This document shows positions 8,432-15,882 of a DNA stretch of 64,000 nucleotides, piece after piece. A program made the translations under genes and the position numbers. Source of the stretch: Treponema sp. JC4 (GTDB lineage Bacteria; Spirochaetota; Spirochaetia; Treponematales; Treponemataceae); the NCBI RefSeq assembly GCF_000260795.1, contig NZ_AJGU01000008.1, positions 1 to 64,000 of the forward strand, read 5' to 3'. Position 1 is the stretch's first letter. The number at the start of each line of letters is the position of its first letter. Below the pieces are notes generated by a model. The model searched no databases. It had not been told where the DNA came from and saw nothing but the letters and a program-made list of their open reading frames with translations.

Positions 8432-9718
8432 ATGAAAAAGACATTATGTGCTTTGTTAGGATTAGCCGCAATGGCTACCAGTTTTATAAGCTGTGGTGGC
8501 GGAAAAGCTGCAGCTAATAAGGACGTAACTTTAACAGTTTGGTGCTGGGATCCCCAGTTCAACATTTTTTCTATGAATGAGGCTGCTAAGATTTACAAAG
8601 AATCTCATCCAAATGTAAACATCAATGTAGTAGAAACCCCTTGGGATGACCTTCAGCAGAAACTCATTACATCACTTTCTGCAAATGATACATCATCTTT
8701 GCCTGATATCATTCTCTGTCAGGATAACGCAATCCAGAAGAATATGCAGAACTATCCAAAAGCTTTCTATCCTCTTGATGGAAAAGTAAAACTTGATGAA
8801 TTTGCAAGCTTCAAAGTAGGCTATGGCGAAATGAACGGAAAGCACTATTCAGTTCCATTTGATAATGGTGCTACTGCTACATTCCTCCGTAAAGATATTA
8901 TTGAACAGGCTGGCCTTAAAGTTGAAGATTTCAACGATATCACATGGTCTCGCTTTATTGAACTTGGAAAAATCGTAAAGGCTAAGACAGGAAAAGCTTT
9001 GATTTCTTATGTAGGAAACGAACCTGACTGTATCATGCTTATGCTCCAGTCTTGCGGAACATGGCTTTTTGATGCTGATGGAAAACCTTTCATGAAGAAC
9101 AACGACATCCTTAAAAAATGTGTAAGCCTTTATGCAGAAATGATTAAGGAAGGCGTTTGTGTAACTGTAACAGACTGGAACGCTTACGTTGCAACAATCA
9201 ACAACGGAACTGTAGCTTCTACAATCAACGGCTGCTGGATCGTTGGTACAATCGGAACTCAGCCAGACCAGAAAGGTAAGTGGGCTGTTGTAAGCACTCC
9301 AAAGGTTGACGGTGTTCCTTCTGCTGTAAACTACTCTAGCCAGGGTGGTTCAAGCTGGATGGTAATGAACAGCTCTAAACATGCTGATGTTGCTGCTGAC
9401 TTCCTTAGCGCTACATTCGGTGGAAGCGTTGATTTGTATACAAAGATTTTGCCATCTGCTGGTGCAATCGCTACATGGCTCCCAGCTGCTTCTTCTCCAG
9501 CTTACGATGCTGCTAACGACTTCTTTGGTGGAGATAAAATCTACAAGAAGATCGTAGAATACTCTGGAAAAATCCCTCAGGTTAAATACGGTGTATTCAA
9601 CTACGAAGCTCGTAACGCAATTGGTGTTGCAATGAGCGGAATCTTGAACGGTTCAAGCACAATCGATTCAGGTCTTGCAGATGCACAGAAGAACGTAGAG
9701 TTCTTGATGGGATATTAA
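8432..9718 (+). CDS. sugar ABC transporter substrate-binding lipoprotein
   Basis: 428 residues, family 1 extracellular solute-binding protein. The signal peptide ends in a lipobox (SFISC, Cys near residue 21), so the mature protein is a lipid-anchored periplasmic receptor. Following it are the typical LTVWCWDPQFN strand and the hinge and domain pattern of MalE/UgpB-like proteins (KESHPNVNINVVETPWDDL). A strong AGGAGG ribosome site precedes the ATG. It is the first gene of an importer cluster with two permeases; a hairpin between it and the permeases should give it higher expression. Codon use is markedly biased toward the preferred codons, consistent with abundance. The exact sugar is unknown; divergence from lacZ suggests a galactoside. 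Confidence 0.92.
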   Translation: MKKTLCALLGLAAMATSFISCGGGKAAANKDVTLTVWCWDPQFNIFSMNEAAKIYKESHPNVNINVVETPWDDLQQKLITSLSANDTSSLPDIILCQDNAIQKNMQNYPKAFYPLDGKVKLDEFASFKVGYGEMNGKHYSVPFDNGATATFLRKDIIEQAGLKVEDFNDITWSRFIELGKIVKAKTGKALISYVGNEPDCIMLMLQSCGTWLFDADGKPFMKNNDILKKCVSLYAEMIKEGVCVTVTDWNAYVATINNGTVASTINGCWIVGTIGTQPDQKGKWAVVSTPKVDGVPSAVNYSSQGGSSWMVMNSSKHADVAADFLSATFGGSVDLYTKILPSAGAIATWLPAASSPAYDAANDFFGGDKIYKKIVEYSGKIPQVKYGVFNYEARNAIGVAMSGILNGSSTIDSGLADAQKNVEFLMGY

Positions 9719-9725
9719 TTTTTAA

Positions 9726-9789
9726 GGGAGACGGATTTATCCGTCTCCCAATTATTAATGTGCATTTAAGGAAGTGCATATTAATAATT
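9726..9789 (+). terminator. two intercistronic hairpins between binding protein and permeases
   Basis: GGGAGACGGA/TCCGTCTCCC (9726-9749) is followed immediately by AATTATTAATGTGCA (9750-9764) pairing with TGCATATTAATAATT (9775-9789) with one mismatch. Neither is followed by a clean T run. They look like an mRNA-stabilising or partial-attenuation structure that keeps the binding protein in excess over the permeases. Confidence 0.65.
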
Positions 9790-9817
9790 GTAAAAAAGTA
9801 TTTTAAGGGAGTCTAAT

Positions 9818-10708
9818 ATGCCACTAGCAAAGAAACCAAGATCCTTGGAGCGAAAATACAGCATTGCAGGCTGGAACTTTGTTGCGCCAGCTTCAATTCT
9901 TATTTTCATTATGAGTTTTTACCCCATGATCCAGTCTTTCATTCTGTCTTTAAAAAGCGGAATGGGAAACAACCTTCAGTTTTCGGGGCTGCGAAACTAC
10001 ATGCGTCTTTTTCAGGACGAAATGTTTATTGCCGCAGTAAAAAACGTATTCATCTATTTTGTTTTCCAGGTGCCTATCATGCTCTTTCTTGCTCTGATTC
10101 TGGCATCAATTTTGAATGATCCCAAATTGAAATATAAGGGACTTTTCAGAACCCTGGTTTTTCTTCCTTGTGCAACTTCCCTTGTAAGTTCTGCCCTTAT
10201 TTTTAAATCCCTTTTCAGTCTGGACGGACTTGTAAACGTTCTTTTTGTAAAATGGGGAATCCTCGACGAAGCCTTCAACTGGCTTGATGATCCAATCTGG
10301 GCAAAGGTTGTAATCATCCTTACAATCACCTGGCGCTGGACTGGTTACAATACAGTATTCTTCCTTGCAGGTCTTCAGAATATTGACTCAAGTATTTACG
10401 AGGCTGCCCGCATTGACGGTGCAAATCCTATTCAGTCTTTCTTTAAGATTACACTTCCTCAGCTTAAACCTGTAATTCTTCTTACAGCAATTATGTCTAC
10501 AAACGGTACACTGCAGCTCTTTGATGAAGTTCGTAACCTTACCGGTGGCGGCCCTGGAAATGCAACCCTTACAATCTCTCAGTATATTTACAATCTGTCT
10601 TTCAGATTCAACCCGCAGTTCGGATATGCTGCAACAGTTTCTTATGCAATCTTGATTCTTGTTGCGCTCCTTTCATTCATACAGCTTAAATTAGGAGATA
10701 GAGAATAA
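9818..10708 (+). CDS. sugar ABC transporter permease, MalF/UgpA type
   Basis: 296 residues with six predicted membrane spans. The cytoplasmic coupling (EAA) loop reads EAARIDGANPIQSFFKITLP near residue 190, the canonical contact site for the ATPase. An AAGGGAG ribosome site precedes the start. Its stop overlaps the next start as TAATG, so the two permeases are made as a coupled pair. No ATPase gene is in this cluster; carbohydrate importers of this family commonly share one MsmK/UgpC-type ATPase encoded elsewhere. Confidence 0.92.
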   Translation: MPLAKKPRSLERKYSIAGWNFVAPASILIFIMSFYPMIQSFILSLKSGMGNNLQFSGLRNYMRLFQDEMFIAAVKNVFIYFVFQVPIMLFLALILASILNDPKLKYKGLFRTLVFLPCATSLVSSALIFKSLFSLDGLVNVLFVKWGILDEAFNWLDDPIWAKVVIILTITWRWTGYNTVFFLAGLQNIDSSIYEAARIDGANPIQSFFKITLPQLKPVILLTAIMSTNGTLQLFDEVRNLTGGGPGNATLTISQYIYNLSFRFNPQFGYAATVSYAILILVALLSFIQLKLGDRE

Positions 10709-11526
10709 TGAGTAGATTAACAAAAAAATCAAATATTTTTAGAACTGCAGAATATACTTTTATTGTTATAGTTTGTCTGCTTTCAATTTTTCCTTTCTAC
10801 TGGATGATTGCAGGTGCTACAAACAATTCTGTTGATGTAATTACCGGAAAAATCACACCGGGTACAGCACTTTTAAGCAATATCCGTAATATTCCAAAAG
10901 GACTTCCACGTGCTTTCTGGAACTCAATAAGAACTTCTGCAATTCAGACCTTGTTGAGCATTTTTGTATGTTCTATGGCAGGTTACGGCTTTCAGATTTA
11001 CCGTGATAAGGCAAAGACCCGCCTTATGAACATTCTTCTTCTTTCAATGATGATTCCGCTTGCTACAACAATGGTTCCGCTTTTCAAAATGTTCAGTTCG
11101 GTTCATCTTTTGAACTCAACTATGGGCTTTGTTCTACCGGGTGTTTCTACTGCCTTTTTGATTTTCTTCTTCCGCCAGAATTCTGTAAGCTTCCCTGTTG
11201 AAACAATTCAGGCTGCCCGTGTAGACGGTTTGAATGAACTTCAGATTTATATCCGTGTTTACGTTCCGATTATGGCTCCAACCTTTGCTGCAGCCGCAAT
11301 CGTTACCTTTATGACTGCCTGGAATAACTACATGTGGCCGCTTATCGTAATGCAGAATCAGAAGATGCAGACTATGCCGCTTCTGGTATCTGGTCTTACT
11401 GCCGGCTACGTTACCGACTACGGTCTTTTGATGCTCTGTGTATCAATTATGACAATCCCGACTGTAGTTCTCTTCTTCAGTCAGCAGAAGAAGTTCATTG
11501 AAGGTGTTACAGGCTCGGTAAAATAA
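10708..11526 (+). CDS. sugar ABC transporter permease, MalG/UgpE type
   Basis: 272 residues with six predicted membrane spans, starting in the TAATG overlap with the preceding permease. The EAA loop reads QAARVDGLNELQIYIRVYVP near residue 172. The C-terminus ends in the typical FSQQKKFIEGVTGSVK tail. Together with 8432 and 9818 it forms the membrane part of an importer whose substrate is probably a beta-galactoside. It is the last gene of the unit and faces a long inverted repeat. Confidence 0.92.
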   Translation: MSRLTKKSNIFRTAEYTFIVIVCLLSIFPFYWMIAGATNNSVDVITGKITPGTALLSNIRNIPKGLPRAFWNSIRTSAIQTLLSIFVCSMAGYGFQIYRDKAKTRLMNILLLSMMIPLATTMVPLFKMFSSVHLLNSTMGFVLPGVSTAFLIFFFRQNSVSFPVETIQAARVDGLNELQIYIRVYVPIMAPTFAAAAIVTFMTAWNNYMWPLIVMQNQKMQTMPLLVSGLTAGYVTDYGLLMLCVSIMTIPTVVLFFSQQKKFIEGVTGSVK

Positions 11527-11541
11527 GGTAAAATCTACCTT

Positions 11542-11701
11542 AAAAAAAACTTGCGTGCGGAACCCTGTTTTGTTCCGCCGAGAAATGCAGGAACGCGGTA
11601 TGAAAAAGAAATCTTTTTTCGTTACCGCGTTTTTATTTATGGGTAGCTGTCTGCTAGCGTTTCTATGCTACACAAAACAGGGCTCCGCACTCCGTTTTTT
11701 T
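11542..11701. repeat. 160-base nested inverted repeat between convergent units
   Basis: The outer arms GTGCGGAACCCTGTTTTGT (11555-11573) and ACAAAACAGGGCTCCGCAC (11672-11690) match at 18 of 19 positions. They are flanked by an A run (11543-11549) on the left and a T run (11695-11702) on the right. Inside is a second hairpin, AACGCGGTA (11592-11600) with TACCGCGTT (11623-11631), extended by GAAAAAGA/TCTTTTTTC. The whole folds as a nested cruciform. It lies between the convergent ABC operon and the response regulator gene, so it can act as a bidirectional terminator. It is much longer than a terminator needs to be and may be a small MITE-like insertion. Confidence 0.7.
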
Positions 11702-11712
11702 TATAAGCAGTC

Positions 11713-12423
11713 CTACACCTTATTAGCCAGTTTAATAATTTCAAACCTGTCCTTAACGCCAAGCTTTGAATAAATCGTACTTACCTGGTTTCTTACTGTC
11801 TGCAGCGCCAGATCCAGCTCTTCTGCAATTTCGTCATTATCGTGGCCGGTTGCAATAAGAGCGAAAATCTGGCGTTCGCGTTTTGTAAGGGTCTTTAGCC
11901 ATTCAAATTTTTTTTCAGCCGCTTCATTTAACAGATTTTCATCAGCTTCTTTTGTTTTTTCAGAATCTTTTACATCCCCGTCAGAAGCAGTCGAACCTAC
12001 AAACTGAGCCTGAATCATCTTTTGAACAATGCTTGGGCTTATCTGTAAAACCCCTGATTTCAAGGCCCTTATGCTCATAATCAACTCGGTAGGGGATAAA
12101 TCTTTTAATAAATATCCGCTTGCTCCGCTCAAAAGGGCTTCGCGTACGTAAGCATCTTCATCATAAGTAGAAAGCATAATGATAAGGATTTCAGGATGCT
12201 TTGATTTAATTATTTTTACAGCCTCAATGCCGTTCATTTCCGGCATATTAATATCCATAAGAATTACATCGGGCTTTTCTATTTCGCAAAATTTTACTGC
12301 TTCACGTCCATTACAGGCCTTGCTGACTACTCTCATATCTTCAGCATAGTTATTCAAAAAGGTGCACAAACTTTCGGTAAAAAGGCTCTGGTCGTCCACC
12401 AGCATCAATTTCAACTTTTCCAT
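11713..12423 (-). CDS. NarL/FixJ-family response regulator
   Basis: 236 residues from the chosen start. The receiver domain has the acidic pair DD (residues 10-11), phospho-acceptor Asp57 in VILMDINMPEMNG, and the conserved Lys in YLLKDLSPTE. An acidic linker leads to a LuxR-type helix-turn-helix at the C-terminus (LTKRERQIFALIATGHDNDE ... TVRNQVSTIYSKLG). I place the start at 12423 (MEKLKLMLVDDQ) rather than at an ATG nine codons upstream, because TATAAT preceded by TGT sits 7 bases before it and the receiver fold begins immediately. It is divergent from the histidine kinase at 12755-13789, its likely partner. Targets are unknown. Confidence 0.9.
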   Translation of the reverse strand: MEKLKLMLVDDQSLFTESLCTFLNNYAEDMRVVSKACNGREAVKFCEIEKPDVILMDINMPEMNGIEAVKIIKSKHPEILIIMLSTYDEDAYVREALLSGASGYLLKDLSPTELIMSIRALKSGVLQISPSIVQKMIQAQFVGSTASDGDVKDSEKTKEADENLLNEAAEKKFEWLKTLTKRERQIFALIATGHDNDEIAEELDLALQTVRNQVSTIYSKLGVKDRFEIIKLANKV

Positions 12424-12430
12424 ATCTAAA

Positions 12431-12463
12431 ATTATAACACAGTTTGCCATTTTGATGTATAAT
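12431..12463. promoter_or_regulatory. back-to-back leaderless promoters
   Basis: On the minus strand TATAAT (12436-12431), with TGT before it, ends 7 bases ahead of the regulator start at 12423. On the plus strand TATAAT (12458-12463) ends 6 bases ahead of an ATG at 12470. The two promoters overlap in the -35 region, so they probably compete or share one regulator. Confidence 0.5.
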
Positions 12464-12469
12464 AAAAAA

Positions 12470-12754
12470 ATGCTTCATTCAAGACGTTTTAGTTTAGAAA
12501 TAAAAGATTCAGCTTTTCTTCTCCGTGTTTTTCCTTTTTTGTAGTTCTTTGCTTATGTTTTATAACTTTTACAAATTTCCTAAATCTTTTCTGCTTTTCT
12601 CCTTTGCGTGATTACAATATCAAATCTTCGACTTCAGATTTTTTTACCGTAAAAATCTTTTTTTCTTACTTTTTATTCTTTTTTTCTTCTATATATAATA
12701 AGCGCCTATGCAATTCTTTTTGTTGATAATTTCTATTCAAAAATTCTTTTCTAT
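12470..12754 (+). other. possible disrupted 5' part of the histidine kinase gene
   Basis: An ATG at 12470, directly after a TATAAT box, opens a 24-codon frame (MLHSRRFSLEIKDSAF...) that ends at TAG 12542. It is in the same reading frame as the kinase but separated from it by further stops, the last at 12650. From 12653 the kinase frame is open and reads as hydrophobic, membrane-like sequence up to the first usable start codon, GTG 12755. A second ATG at 12708, also just after TATAAT (12694-12699), is out of frame and stops quickly. The DNA is very T-rich, so the hydrophobic reading may be trivial. Either the kinase has lost its first membrane spans, or this stretch holds uncorrected errors. 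Confidence 0.35.
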
Positions 12755-13789
12755 GTGCTGGGGCTGACTTCTGCCTGTCTTATGGCTTATTCGACAAATC
12801 AGACTTTTACCCTCAAACTTTTCATTTATGTTTCTTTTTTAATCTGCACGGTTTATGGCTATAAATTTGGAGTAAAGCTTATTACAAGTTCTACAGCCTT
12901 AATGTTTTTCAGCGTAATTGAAGCTATTTCAGGTTTTTCTGCTGCAGGGGGTAGTGTAAAGGGCTTTGTAAAAACCTTCAGCGAAATTAATTCTGTCGTT
13001 TTTACAATGACGCTTTGTACCATAATGGCCATGATTTTAAAGCAGGTGGCAAAAAATTATATTCTTACTTCTGAAACTGTTCGTCACCAGAATCTTGTAA
13101 TGAATCAGATGTCCGAACTCAACAACAAGCTTCAGGAATATGCAAAAAATCATGGTGAAGAAGCGGTACAGAACGAGCGAATGAGAATTACCCGCGACAT
13201 GCACGATTCCTGTGGTTATGCCTTTGTAAACATCACGGCAATTATTGATGCCATTATGAGTAATCCAGAAATTGAAAGAGATAAACTTTCTGATACTCTT
13301 TTAACTGTGCGAAACCTTGCTTCAAACGGTCTTAAGGAAACCCGAAAGACCCTGCGTCAGATCCGCGAAGTTGAATCACCAACTCAAAATAACCTTACAG
13401 CCATTTTTGAAATTAAACGCATTTTTCAGCAGATTACCGGAATCAACGTGGACATTCAGAGCGGTAACCTTAAGGAAAACTACGGAATCACAATAAATGC
13501 AATAATCATGCATACCCTGCAGGAAGGCCTTACAAATGCAATCCGCCACGGCCGGGCAAAAAATATTTACGTTACCTTTTGGGACGATGTAAATCTTCTT
13601 ACAATGGTAATAAAAGATGACGGAATTGGTTCTAAAGAGGTTGTAAAAGGAATCGGACTTGCGGGTATGGAAGAGCGCCTCAGTAAGGTCATGGGAAAGC
13701 TTGAAGTTTCAACTCCAAAAGAGGGCGGCTTCAGACTGGAAATAAAAATCCCTCTGGTAAATATTGCTGCAGATGAACTGAAGTTGTAA
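12755..13789 (+). CDS. sensor histidine kinase (HisKA_3/HATPase), N-terminus uncertain
   Basis: 344 residues from GTG 12755, with about four membrane spans in the first 110 residues and then a coiled linker. The dimerisation and phospho-acceptor motif is ERMRITRDMHDSCGYAF (His near residue 150). The ATP-binding domain has TLQEGLTNAIRHG (N box), KDDGIGSK (G1) and GIGLAGMEERL (G2). This is the NarL-partner type of kinase and pairs naturally with the divergent regulator at 11713-12423. The true start is not clear: the frame is open to 12653 without a standard start codon other than GTG 12755, and that GTG has no ribosome site. Confidence 0.85.
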   Translation: MLGLTSACLMAYSTNQTFTLKLFIYVSFLICTVYGYKFGVKLITSSTALMFFSVIEAISGFSAAGGSVKGFVKTFSEINSVVFTMTLCTIMAMILKQVAKNYILTSETVRHQNLVMNQMSELNNKLQEYAKNHGEEAVQNERMRITRDMHDSCGYAFVNITAIIDAIMSNPEIERDKLSDTLLTVRNLASNGLKETRKTLRQIREVESPTQNNLTAIFEIKRIFQQITGINVDIQSGNLKENYGITINAIIMHTLQEGLTNAIRHGRAKNIYVTFWDDVNLLTMVIKDDGIGSKEVVKGIGLAGMEERLSKVMGKLEVSTPKEGGFRLEIKIPLVNIAADELKL

Positions 13790-13794
13790 ATGCG

Positions 13795-13825
13795 AAAATC
13801 AGATTTACACTGCAATGCTGATTTT
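13795..13825 (+). terminator. hairpin terminator after the kinase
   Basis: AAAATCAG (13795-13802) pairs with CTGATTTT (13818-13825), followed by a T-rich stretch. The loop is long (15 bases), so it is a moderate terminator. Confidence 0.5.
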
Positions 13826-13926
13826 AAATTTTTCTTGCAATTAATAAAAACTGCCTTATAATAAATTTTGACACATAAAAAAATGTTCTTATAAAAAATG
13901 GGATGATTTTTCTTTTGGGAGGGAAA

Positions 13927-14244
13927 ATGAAGAAATTTTTTTCCTTATGTGTCATTTTTGTTTTATTTGGTTTTGCTCTTTTTGCAGAGCAGAATTACCT
14001 GGTAAGGGCCGTTTCTGGTAAAGTTACCTATAGAGAAAAAGACGGCACCTGGAGTCCTGTAAAGGTCGGAATGAGAATGACGGATTCAATGAAGGTTGCA
14101 ACCGGCTTGAATTCTACGATGGTAGTTGTTTCTGGCGCAGAAAACTCAATCGTAATTCTCCCGCTTAAAACAGGCAGCTTAAAAGATGTGGTTGCTTACA
14201 GTACAGACAACAATCTTATGAAAAATGTTGCCTTGAAAAATTAA
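13927..14244 (+). CDS. small exported FecR-domain-like protein
   Basis: 105 residues. The N-terminus MKKFFSLCVIFVLFGFALFA is a classical Sec signal peptide with cleavage probably after LFA. The mature part (YLVRAVSGKVTYREKDGTW ... VGMRMTDSMKVATGLNSTMVV) matches the start of the FecR periplasmic domain, in which a beta-rich unit follows the words sGkv and G..l. The protein ends after that unit, so it is a stand-alone periplasmic domain. I chose ATG 13927 because a GGGAGGG site lies 5 bases before it; an ATG at 13903 would include that site in coding sequence. A strong terminator follows, making it a single-gene unit. Function unknown. Confidence 0.75.
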   Translation: MKKFFSLCVIFVLFGFALFAEQNYLVRAVSGKVTYREKDGTWSPVKVGMRMTDSMKVATGLNSTMVVVSGAENSIVILPLKTGSLKDVVAYSTDNNLMKNVALKN

Positions 14245-14286
14245 GCAAGCTATTCTAGTTTGCAACTATTAAAGTTGTTACCCCCT

Positions 14287-14319
14287 GTCCTGCGGTAGGT
14301 TCCGCAGGACTTTTTTTTT
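14287..14319 (+). terminator. strong Rho-independent terminator
   Basis: Perfect 9-base stem GTCCTGCGG/CCGCAGGAC followed by nine T residues, after the FecR-like gene. Confidence 0.9.
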
Positions 14320-14332
14320 GCCGCAAATACGA

Positions 14333-14338
14333 TATAAT
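14333..14338 (+). promoter_or_regulatory. -10 TATAAT giving a leaderless start at 14346
   Basis: TATAAT ends 7 bases before the ATG at 14346 and only 13 bases after the preceding terminator's T run. No ribosome site fits. Confidence 0.5.
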
Positions 14339-14345
14339 ATAATAT

Positions 14346-15143
14346 ATGATTTTATATTCTTGGAAAGACATTCAGAATTCAGTTTCAAAAGAAGAATCGC
14401 CTCTGGAACTTCTTGCAGGCTCTGGCATTTCAATCGGAAGTTTCGACGGGCTTCATCTTGGCCACAGAAGAATTATTCAGGAACTTGTAAATCTGTGTCA
14501 GAAGGAAAACCTTCTTCCGGGAATTGTAACTTTTAAGCGACCACTTCCTCTTTATAAACATTCGGCAGACTATGCAGGCGATGTTTCTACTCTGGAACAG
14601 CGTCTTAATATAATGGAAGAACTTGGAATAAAATTTGCAATTGTTCTTGATTTTACTGATGAAATTGCAAAGATCAGCGGTCATGAATTCCTTACAATTT
14701 TGAAAAATGTCTGCAATATGAAAGTTTTTGTAGAAGGTGAGGATTTCCGCTGCGGCTATAAGGGCGCTACCGATATGACTGCCATAAAATACTGGGCAGA
14801 GCAGAACGAAGTAAAAACAAGTTTCCTTCCTCAGGTTTTGTATAAACCCGGGGCAGATGAAGAAGAACGTATCTCATCTTCCTACATCCGCTCAATGATA
14901 AAAAAAGGTTTCTTTTCTACTGCAAATGAACTTTTATGCCGGGACTATGAGCTGGACTTAAAAAAATGTACCCAGCGTTCGGAAGACAAACTTCATATTT
15001 CAAAAACAGAAATTACCCAGGTTCTTCCTCCTGCTGGCGTTTACCGAGTAAAGAATGAAAGTGCAGAAGCAATCCGTTTGGAAATTACTGAAAATGAGCT
15101 GATTTTTGACGTGATGAGCAATCTGACATGGGTAAGTTTTTAG
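14346..15143 (+). CDS. ribF: FAD synthetase-like protein (RibF family)
   Basis: 265 residues. The N-terminal nucleotidyltransferase domain of RibF is clear: SIGSFDGLHLGHRRII with its HLGH signature near residues 30-46, VTFKRP, a FVEGEDFRCGYK motif near residue 130, and ISSSYIRSMIKKG. The C-terminal riboflavin-kinase domain, normally about 120 residues with a GxPTAN motif, is not recognisable; only about 70 divergent residues follow. It may therefore make FAD from FMN but not phosphorylate riboflavin, or have a degenerate kinase part. The position directly before rpsO matches the common truB-ribF-rpsO-pnp order. Confidence 0.82.
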   Translation: MILYSWKDIQNSVSKEESPLELLAGSGISIGSFDGLHLGHRRIIQELVNLCQKENLLPGIVTFKRPLPLYKHSADYAGDVSTLEQRLNIMEELGIKFAIVLDFTDEIAKISGHEFLTILKNVCNMKVFVEGEDFRCGYKGATDMTAIKYWAEQNEVKTSFLPQVLYKPGADEEERISSSYIRSMIKKGFFSTANELLCRDYELDLKKCTQRSEDKLHISKTEITQVLPPAGVYRVKNESAEAIRLEITENELIFDVMSNLTWVSF

Positions 15144-15248
15144 TAAAAGACTCGGCTACCTTGATTAAATCTTTGTAATATTTTATCATAATTAAATCTG
15201 TTTATACGATTTACTTTGTGATTTCTTTCCAGAAACCCGGAAATTGAC

Positions 15249-15272
15249 CTGCAAGGTTTTTCGCGAATGCAG
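15249..15272 (+). promoter_or_regulatory. hairpin in the rpsO leader
   Basis: CTGCA (15249-15253) pairs with TGCAG (15268-15272) around a loop with an internal TCGCGA. A TTGACC element overlaps its left side at 15244. S15 commonly represses its own mRNA through a leader structure, so this is a candidate site, but I cannot match it to a known S15 motif. Confidence 0.35.
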
Positions 15273-15304
15273 ATATATTTTAATATTTTTTAAGGGGTTC
15301 CAAA

Positions 15305-15574
15305 ATGGCACTTTCAAAAGAAACAACAGCCGCAACTGTAAAACAGTACGGTGTAAAAGACACAGACACTGGTAACGTAAAAGTTCAGATCGCTTTGCTT
15401 ACTCAGCGTGTAGCACAGCTTACAGCACACTCAAAAGCATTCCCAAAAGATGCTTGTGGTAAACGTGCTCTTCTTAAAGTTGTTGGTCAGCGTCGTAAGA
15501 TGCTCCGCTATTTTGAACGCACAGACCTCGAAGGTTACCGTGCATTCATCAAAGAGCTTGGTCTCCGCAAATAA
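15305..15574 (+). CDS. rpsO: 30S ribosomal protein S15
   Basis: 89 residues, the normal S15 length. The sequence has the expected pattern: an N-terminal helix, DTGNVKVQIALLTQRVAQLT, a variable loop, then LLKVVGQRRKMLRYFERTDLEGY and a C-terminal GLRK. It binds 16S rRNA early in small-subunit assembly. A TAAGGGG ribosome site precedes the ATG. A strong terminator follows, and pnp, its usual downstream partner, is displaced about 2.9 kb away by a two-component system. Confidence 0.97.
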   Translation: MALSKETTAATVKQYGVKDTDTGNVKVQIALLTQRVAQLTAHSKAFPKDACGKRALLKVVGQRRKMLRYFERTDLEGYRAFIKELGLRK

Positions 15575-15592
15575 GTCAGGTTCTTTACTGTA

Positions 15593-15630
15593 AAATCCCG
15601 CCTGGTTCGTCCCGCGGGATTTTTTTTGTT
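15593..15630 (+). terminator. rpsO Rho-independent terminator
   Basis: AAATCCCGC (15593-15601) pairs with GCGGGATTT (15614-15622), continuing into a T run. Confidence 0.9.
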
Positions 15631-15653
15631 TTAAAAACCTCTTCTTAAAAAAG

Positions 15654-15716
15654 GTGAGTTAACTCATAGAAAACCAGTGAGTTAACTCACTGAAATTTAG
15701 TGGGTAAAACTCACTG
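15654..15716. promoter_or_regulatory. three tandem palindromes (operator-like array)
   Basis: Three related palindromes lie in a row: GTGAGTTAACTCAT (15654-15667), the perfect 18-base CAGTGAGTTAACTCACTG (15675-15692) and the imperfect AGTGGGTAAAACTCACT (15699-15715). Their centres are about 23 and 24 bases apart, close to two helical turns, so bound dimers would lie on nearly the same DNA face. Downstream are CATACTAAGC and GGTTTAGTATA, which form another inverted pair at about 15739-15770. Confidence 0.65.
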
Positions 15717-15818
15717 TTAATTTTTTTTTAAATTAATCATACTAAGCAGGCAATAAAAAAGAGGTTTAGTATAAAAAAAATAAAACCATAAAAAGAGAGT
15801 TTATCATTTTATTTTTTC

Positions 15819-15865
15819 GTCCGCCTGAAATGTTAAAAAAAACTATTAATTCAGGCGGACTTTTT
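15819..15865 (+). terminator. orphan Rho-independent terminator upstream of a signalling operon
   Basis: GTCCGCCTGAA (15819-15829) pairs perfectly with TTCAGGCGGAC (15850-15860), followed by five T residues. No protein-coding frame lies between the rpsO terminator and this one, so it must end a short non-coding transcript or attenuate the operon starting at 15883. The 308-base gap 15575-15882 therefore contains the rpsO terminator, the palindrome array and this terminator. Confidence 0.75.
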
Positions 15866-15882
15866 ATATATTAAAATAAGGC

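Noticed and set aside
11600-11773. Small frame starting MKKKSFFVTAFLFMGSC with a weak ribosome site, signal-peptide-like
   Set aside because: It lies wholly inside the long inverted repeat and continues into the T run and the 3' end of the opposite gene; the hydrophobic reading follows from the T-rich hairpin.
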